From contig JAHINZ010000255.1 in assembly GCA_018895795.1 (NCBI GenBank), positions 1-15,904 on the forward strand: a stretch of DNA of 15,904 bases, in the 5' to 3' direction. Shown here piece by piece: positions 11,885-15,904 of the stretch. The stretch is from Alphaproteobacteria bacterium. Lineage in GTDB: Bacteria > Pseudomonadota > Alphaproteobacteria > Caulobacterales > Caulobacteraceae. The notes beneath the pieces were generated by a model. It was not told the origin of the DNA, made no database searches, and saw nothing but the letters and a program-made list of their open reading frames with translations. How positions within the stretch are numbered: position 1 is the first letter of the stretch; every line of letters begins with the position of its first letter. A program made the position numbers and the translations under genes.

Positions 11885-12313
11885 CTAGCACGCCAGGGTG
11901 ATCTGATCCTCTTGCCGAGGCGGCGCACGCCGCCTGAGCATACGCGCGACGCGCGACAGGAGCTGGGCGTCCTCAAAGGGCTTGGCCAGGAAGTCTCTGG
12001 CGCCCAATTCCATGGCGCTGCGCACCTCCATCGGCGTGTTCCGCGCCGTCACGATCATGACGGGCAAACTCGCGAAACTCGGCGTTTTGCGCAGGTGGCG
12101 CAGGACGCCAAGACCATCAAGTCTCGGCATGCCGATATCCAACACGACGGCGGCCGGTCGCGACGCGTAGATTCCGTCGAGCGCCGCCCAGCCGTCCCGC
12201 GCTTGCAGCGTGTTATAGCCGGCCAAATCGAGCCGCGTGGTAATCAGGTCAAGGATCGCGCGATCGTCATCGGCGACGAAGATCCGGGGCGGTTTGCGAT
12301 CAAGCGAGCTCAA
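11885..12313 (-). CDS. Single-domain response regulator downstream of the hybrid kinase
   Basis: A 142-residue receiver with DDD at 15-17, phospho-acceptor Asp59 in VVLDIGMPRLDG, Thr89 in IVTARN and Lys111 in LAKPFED, and a basic then acidic tail ending QITLAC. The frame begins at a TTG (12313) that overlaps the hybrid kinase stop by 14 nt; no ATG or GTG is available before the receiver fold, so TTG with translational coupling is the likely start. It is probably a partner of the kinase encoded just upstream. Confidence 0.85.
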   Translation of the reverse strand: MSSLDRKPPRIFVADDDRAILDLITTRLDLAGYNTLQARDGWAALDGIYASRPAAVVLDIGMPRLDGLGVLRHLRKTPSFASLPVMIVTARNTPMEVRSAMELGARDFLAKPFEDAQLLSRVARMLRRRAPPRQEDQITLAC

Positions 12314-15300
12314 GTTCGGCTTCCGATGCGAAGACGGCCGATAGGGCGGTCAAGAGCGCCGTGGGATCGATAGGCTTGGCGATCAAGCCATCGAACAGAG
12401 CCGTATCCAAGGGTCTGGTGACATCGGCGGAGAACGCCAGAATGGGTACTTCCGCATTGGCGCCGCCGCCATGGCGGATCATACGCGCCGTCGCAGGACC
12501 ATCGAGCCCCGGCATTCGCAGATCCAGCAGGATCGCATCAAATGGTGCGCCCGAGGCCAGGCCCACGGCGGACCGTCCGTCACCTGCCGTTGTGACTTCC
12601 ACGCCCAGCCCTCGAAGCACGGCTCCGACCAGGTCAAGATTGGCGGTGTTGTCGTCGGCGACCAGCACTCTGCAGCCGGCCGGAAGCGCGAGTCCGGTCT
12701 CGAGGTCTTGAGGCAGACATATCGCCGTGGCGGCCGGCGCGGGAATTGAGAAGTGAAACCGCGCGCCTTGGCCGACTTCGCTCGTCAGGCCGATCTCGCC
12801 CCCCATCGCCGCAATCAGGCCCTTGCAGATCGCCAAGCCCAGACCCGTGCCGCCATGCGAACGCGTCGGCGAGGCGTCGACCTGCGAAAAGCGTTGGAAA
12901 AGCTTGGCCTGCAACTCTGGCGCAATCCCCGCCCCCGTATCGATCACGGCGATGTGGAGGGCCGCATCGTGATAGCGCGCCTGGATCCGCACTTCGCCGA
13001 CCTCGGTGAACTTCACGGCATTTCCGACCAGATTGAGCAGCACTTGCCGCAGCCGATCCGCATCGAGCAGCACGGTTTCGGGGAACCCCTCGGCGACTTC
13101 CAATCGGATCGCCAGGCCCTTCTCTTCGGCCTGCACGCCGAAAAGTTCCACGGTTTGGCTCAGAACAGCCAGGGGGCTGGCCGGCTGGCGCTTGACCTCG
13201 ATTTGCCCGGCCTCGAGCTTTGAGAAATCCAGGATATCATTGACCGTCGCCAGCAGCGCCGCGCCGGCATTCATCACGCGATCCACGAAACGACGCGTGT
13301 TGGTCGACAGCTCGGGCTGCTCCTTGATCAGGCGGCTAAAGCCCAGGACCGAGGTCAGGGGCGTTCGCAACTCATGGCTCATATTGGCGAGGAAGTCGGT
13401 CTTGGCGGCCGCCGACGCCTCCGCCGCCGCGCGCGCCTGCTCGACCGCGTCTTCGGCGGCGACCGAAACGGAAATGTCGCGAACCACGTCCTGGTAGCCT
13501 ATTGGCGCGCCAGATTGAGGATCGAAGACCACACGAGGGCGCCCTTCAAGCCAGATCCACCCGCCGTCGGCATGAAGGCCACGATATCGAACCTGGGGTG
13601 TTGGCGCGTCGGCGCCTTGATGCAACAGCGCCTGGTAAGCCGCGGCGACAGACCCGCGGTCATCGGGATGCGTGAGATCAAGAGACCTCTGACCGATCAA
13701 GGCCTCGGGCGCATAGCCCAGGATGTGCTGGGCCGAGGGTGTGACAAATTCAATGCGCCCCTCAAGGCTGGTGCGGGCGATCATGTCCGTGGCGTGTTCG
13801 GCCAGCCGCCGATAGCGCGCCTCGCTCTCGGCCACGGCCTGACGCGCCTCGATGATGTCCGTGATGTCGATCACGGTTCCCAGAACCGCCCGACGCGCCC
13901 CATCCGCTTCCATTTCAACGATCGAGCTGCCGCGAAGGTAGCGCACGACTCCGTCTCGGCGGATGATCCTGAAGACAGCGTCGAGCTCGGGCTCGCCGGT
14001 CTTGAGCCGGCGAGCGACCCGCGCCAGTTCCTCGGTCCGTTCGTCTGGATGGAGTTGGGCGAGCAGGTCCGCCGCCGTCGGCGCAGGATCGCCCGCTATG
14101 CCGTAAATCTCGTACATCTTGGGAGACAGGAAAAGATCATTCGTCGCCAGGTCGACCCGCCAGTATCCGACGCCGGCGATGTTCTCGGCGAGCAGCGCTC
14201 TTTGCGCCTGCACGCGCGCCTGATCGCGCGCGGCGAGGGTTTGGGCCTCCAGCGCCTTGCGCTCGGCGATGTCACGAGACACCCCGAGCACCGCCGCCGC
14301 CTGCGACGGCTCACCTTGAATCGAGCGCAGATTGGTCTCGACCCAGACGTAATGGCCCAGCCTATGTCGCGAACGGTGCTGGACCGTCGCCTCGGCCTGC
14401 CCCCGCGCCAGCGCGGCAAAGGCCCCTTGAACCGCGTATTGATCGTCGGGATGAAGGAAATCGGCGGCGCTCATCCCCTTGACCTCGCCCGCAGCGTATC
14501 CGAGGAGCCTTTCGAGGGCCGGGGAGGAATACAGCCCCCCGCCCCGCGCGTCATAGAGGGTGATCACATCGGCGGCGTTATCGGCGAGCAGGCGATAGCG
14601 AGCCTCGCTTCTGAGCGCGCGGTCCAGGCGCGTCTTATGCTCGGTGACGTCCTGAAAGAGGCCAAAGAGGGCGACAGGCTCGCCCAGCGCTCCGATCTCG
14701 CAGACGGCTTTTGACGTGACATGCCGGATTTCACCGTCGGGCCGCCGCAGGCGCAGCTCATACTGAAAGCTGGTTCGACTGGCGATGGCTTCAGCGATAT
14801 GGCGTTCGACCAGGGCGCGATCTTCGGGCGGGTAGAACTGCAGCGCCTCGCCCAGATTGGGATCAAACGCTTCACGGCGAACGCCGTGGATGGCGTACAC
14901 AGCGTCTGACCAATCAACCTTGCCGCTGGCAAGGTCCAGGCGCCAATGGCCCACGCCGGACAGGCTTTCGGCCATGTTCAGCAGGGTTTGCTTTTCGGCC
15001 GCTTGCCGCACCACCCGCCCCAAGACCAGCTCATCGACCACGATCTGCGCGAGTTGACGCAGACGGCGCTGGTCTCGCTCGGACGGGGTGGGGCGGGGCT
15101 TGGTGTCGATGACACAGAGCGTCCCGAGGTTGAAGCCATCGGCCGTCGTGAGGGTGGCGCCCATATAGAACCGGATGTCAGGCGCTTGGGTCACCAGCAC
15201 ATTGGTCGCGAAACGCGGATCCAAGGTGGCGTCCTCGACGACCATGACCGCGTCAGGCCCCATCTCAAGCGCATGCGCGCAGAAGGCCAGCGAGCGGTCG

Positions 15301-15494
15301 GTTGAGCAGGCCTCGAGGCCGACGCGAGACTTGAACCATTGTCGATGATCGTCGACCAGGGAAACCAGGGCGATCGGCGCGTCGAAAAGATCACTCGCCA
15401 GCGCGGTGATGCGGTCAAATCGGGCTTCCGGCGCGGTGTCCATCACGCCCAATGCTCGCAGAGCCTCCAGGCGCGCCGCCTCGTCCAAAACCAT
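12300..15494 (-). CDS. Hybrid sensor histidine kinase: GAF, four PAS, HisKA, HATPase, receiver
   Basis: A 1064-residue protein with no transmembrane segment, so a cytoplasmic sensor. Domains: GAF (about 20-160), four PAS/PAC repeats (about 170-290, 298-415, 435-550, 560-680), a short coiled linker rich in Ala (682-698), HisKA with phospho-accepting His707 in NMSHELRTPL, HATPase_c (about 810-920) with N-box NLVGNAVKFT, DTGAGI and GGTGLGLAI, and a C-terminal receiver (about 940-1055) with Asp947/948, phospho-acceptor Asp991 in LLDLRMPGLDG and Lys1040. All catalytic residues look intact. The GAF resembles those at the start of soluble PAS kinases. The PAS repeats could bind heme, flavin or small molecules, but I see no diagnostic flavin-binding Cys motif (NCRFLQ type). 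The ATG at 15494 has GGGAG only 3 nt upstream, which is unusually close. The following receiver gene overlaps its stop. Confidence 0.93.
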   Translation of the reverse strand: MVLDEAARLEALRALGVMDTAPEARFDRITALASDLFDAPIALVSLVDDHRQWFKSRVGLEACSTDRSLAFCAHALEMGPDAVMVVEDATLDPRFATNVLVTQAPDIRFYMGATLTTADGFNLGTLCVIDTKPRPTPSERDQRRLRQLAQIVVDELVLGRVVRQAAEKQTLLNMAESLSGVGHWRLDLASGKVDWSDAVYAIHGVRREAFDPNLGEALQFYPPEDRALVERHIAEAIASRTSFQYELRLRRPDGEIRHVTSKAVCEIGALGEPVALFGLFQDVTEHKTRLDRALRSEARYRLLADNAADVITLYDARGGGLYSSPALERLLGYAAGEVKGMSAADFLHPDDQYAVQGAFAALARGQAEATVQHRSRHRLGHYVWVETNLRSIQGEPSQAAAVLGVSRDIAERKALEAQTLAARDQARVQAQRALLAENIAGVGYWRVDLATNDLFLSPKMYEIYGIAGDPAPTAADLLAQLHPDERTEELARVARRLKTGEPELDAVFRIIRRDGVVRYLRGSSIVEMEADGARRAVLGTVIDITDIIEARQAVAESEARYRRLAEHATDMIARTSLEGRIEFVTPSAQHILGYAPEALIGQRSLDLTHPDDRGSVAAAYQALLHQGADAPTPQVRYRGLHADGGWIWLEGRPRVVFDPQSGAPIGYQDVVRDISVSVAAEDAVEQARAAAEASAAAKTDFLANMSHELRTPLTSVLGFSRLIKEQPELSTNTRRFVDRVMNAGAALLATVNDILDFSKLEAGQIEVKRQPASPLAVLSQTVELFGVQAEEKGLAIRLEVAEGFPETVLLDADRLRQVLLNLVGNAVKFTEVGEVRIQARYHDAALHIAVIDTGAGIAPELQAKLFQRFSQVDASPTRSHGGTGLGLAICKGLIAAMGGEIGLTSEVGQGARFHFSIPAPAATAICLPQDLETGLALPAGCRVLVADDNTANLDLVGAVLRGLGVEVTTAGDGRSAVGLASGAPFDAILLDLRMPGLDGPATARMIRHGGGANAEVPILAFSADVTRPLDTALFDGLIAKPIDPTALLTALSAVFASEAELELA

Positions 15495-15564
15495 GATCTC
15501 CCACTCTTGCGCGTAACGCTTGGCATATGAACGCGCCGCTAGGGTTAACGTCGGCGTGCGGCAG

Positions 15565-15904
15565 TTAGCCGCCGTGAGGGTGGGAAAGCCCTGCGCGGTC
15601 AGACCCCCTCGCCCGCCTAAGTCGCGTCAGGTCGTCAAGCCAAACGACGTCGGAACTGGCCAGCAAATCCGTCACAACGCCCGAGAATCCGCCGGGCGAG
15701 ATCGGCTTGCAGAGATAGCCGCGAGCCCCGATATCCCGGGCTTGGACTATGGGTTCGATCGCCTTGTCGGCGGTCAACATCACGATGGGCACCCTTGACC
15801 AACCGGCCCGGTCTATGAGGGCCTTCAGCACGGACATGCCCGGCAGGTCCGGCAGACCCAGGTCAAGCAGCACGAGATCAGGCGGCGATCGAAAGGTCAT
15901 GTTC
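15565..15904 (-). CDS. Response regulator receiver, N-terminus beyond window edge
   Basis: The last ~112 codons of a receiver domain are visible. Counting from the Met at 15900, the phospho-acceptor is Asp13 in LVLLDLGLPDLPGM, then MLTAD with Thr43 and LCKPIS with Lys65. The acidic pair must lie upstream, outside the window; the frame is open to the edge. After the receiver only about 35 residues follow (SDVVWLDDLTRLRRARG and a short tail), so it is most likely another single-domain regulator. It lies 70 nt upstream of the hybrid kinase on the same strand, and the two are probably co-transcribed. Confidence 0.85.
   Translation of the reverse strand, partial: NMTFRSPPDLVLLDLGLPDLPGMSVLKALIDRAGWSRVPIVMLTADKAIEPIVQARDIGARGYLCKPISPGGFSGVVTDLLASSDVVWLDDLTRLRRARGSDRAGLSHPHGG

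Noticed and set aside
13374..14714. 446-codon plus-strand open frame opposite the hybrid kinase
   Set aside because: The minus strand encodes clear PAS and kinase domains here; the plus-strand product has no recognisable motif and follows from GC-rich codon structure.
15539..15546. CTAGGGTT resembling the -10-like element of the island promoters
   Set aside because: No 35-bp operator lies 13 nt upstream, and no plus-strand gene follows.
1..15904. CRISPR arrays, tRNA/rRNA genes, insertion sequences and integrases
   Set aside because: No regularly spaced direct repeats, cloverleaf-like sequences, transposase or recombinase genes were seen on either strand.

Overview
The window looks like a GC-rich alphaproteobacterial chromosome segment, most likely from Caulobacterales (Caulobacter or Phenylobacterium type). 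That placement is by recalled protein character: the thymidine phosphorylase/PRPP synthetase pair, GlxA-family regulators, GAF/PAS hybrid kinases and clusters of single receivers. The first ~570 bases do not fit. They encode most of an acyltransferase of strongly actinobacterial type, joined in frame to the C-terminal third of a thymidine phosphorylase. This is either a chimeric assembly/library join or a real recombination fusion.

Layout. (1) 1-1888: the chimeric ORF, then a PRPP synthetase whose start overlaps its stop. (2) 1889-2797: about 900 bp without a convincing gene, holding an imperfect inverted repeat built from CGGACA units. (3) 2798-9774: an accessory 'GlxA island'. It has a secreted DJ-1/PfpI protein, a four- to five-span membrane protein, a 38-residue Cys-rich metallothionein-like peptide, a secreted YtkA/FixH-like protein, a di-heme cytochrome c peroxidase/MauG homologue, a cytoplasmic DJ-1/PfpI protein, a GlxA-type AraC-family regulator and a secreted YncE-like beta-propeller. 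(4) 9775-15904: a phosphorelay cluster with a 1064-residue GAF-PASx4 hybrid histidine kinase, four stand-alone receivers (one cut by the window end), a FixJ-type regulator and a single-domain Hpt protein.

The main discovery is in region 3. A 35-bp inverted-repeat element occurs three times, each followed after exactly 13 nt by CTAGG, a plausible -10 element. One copy lies upstream of the secreted DJ-1 gene (3938-3994), one upstream of the metallothionein (4931-4985), and one points to the beta-propeller while abutting the start codon of the GlxA regulator (8476-8532). A perfect left half-site also lies before the YtkA/peroxidase operon (5018-5031). The simplest reading is that the GlxA regulator controls the island as one regulon and represses itself. 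The contents (Cys-rich metal-binding peptide, His-rich secreted YtkA protein, periplasmic di-heme peroxidase, three GATase1-like proteins, exported propeller) suggest a metal- or electrophile-stress response linking cytoplasm and periplasm. The inducer and substrate cannot be read from sequence.

In region 4 the parts match a multistep phosphorelay: hybrid kinase, Hpt relay and receivers. Only the FixJ protein has a DNA-binding output domain. Genes there overlap by 4-14 nt, indicating co-transcription and translational coupling.
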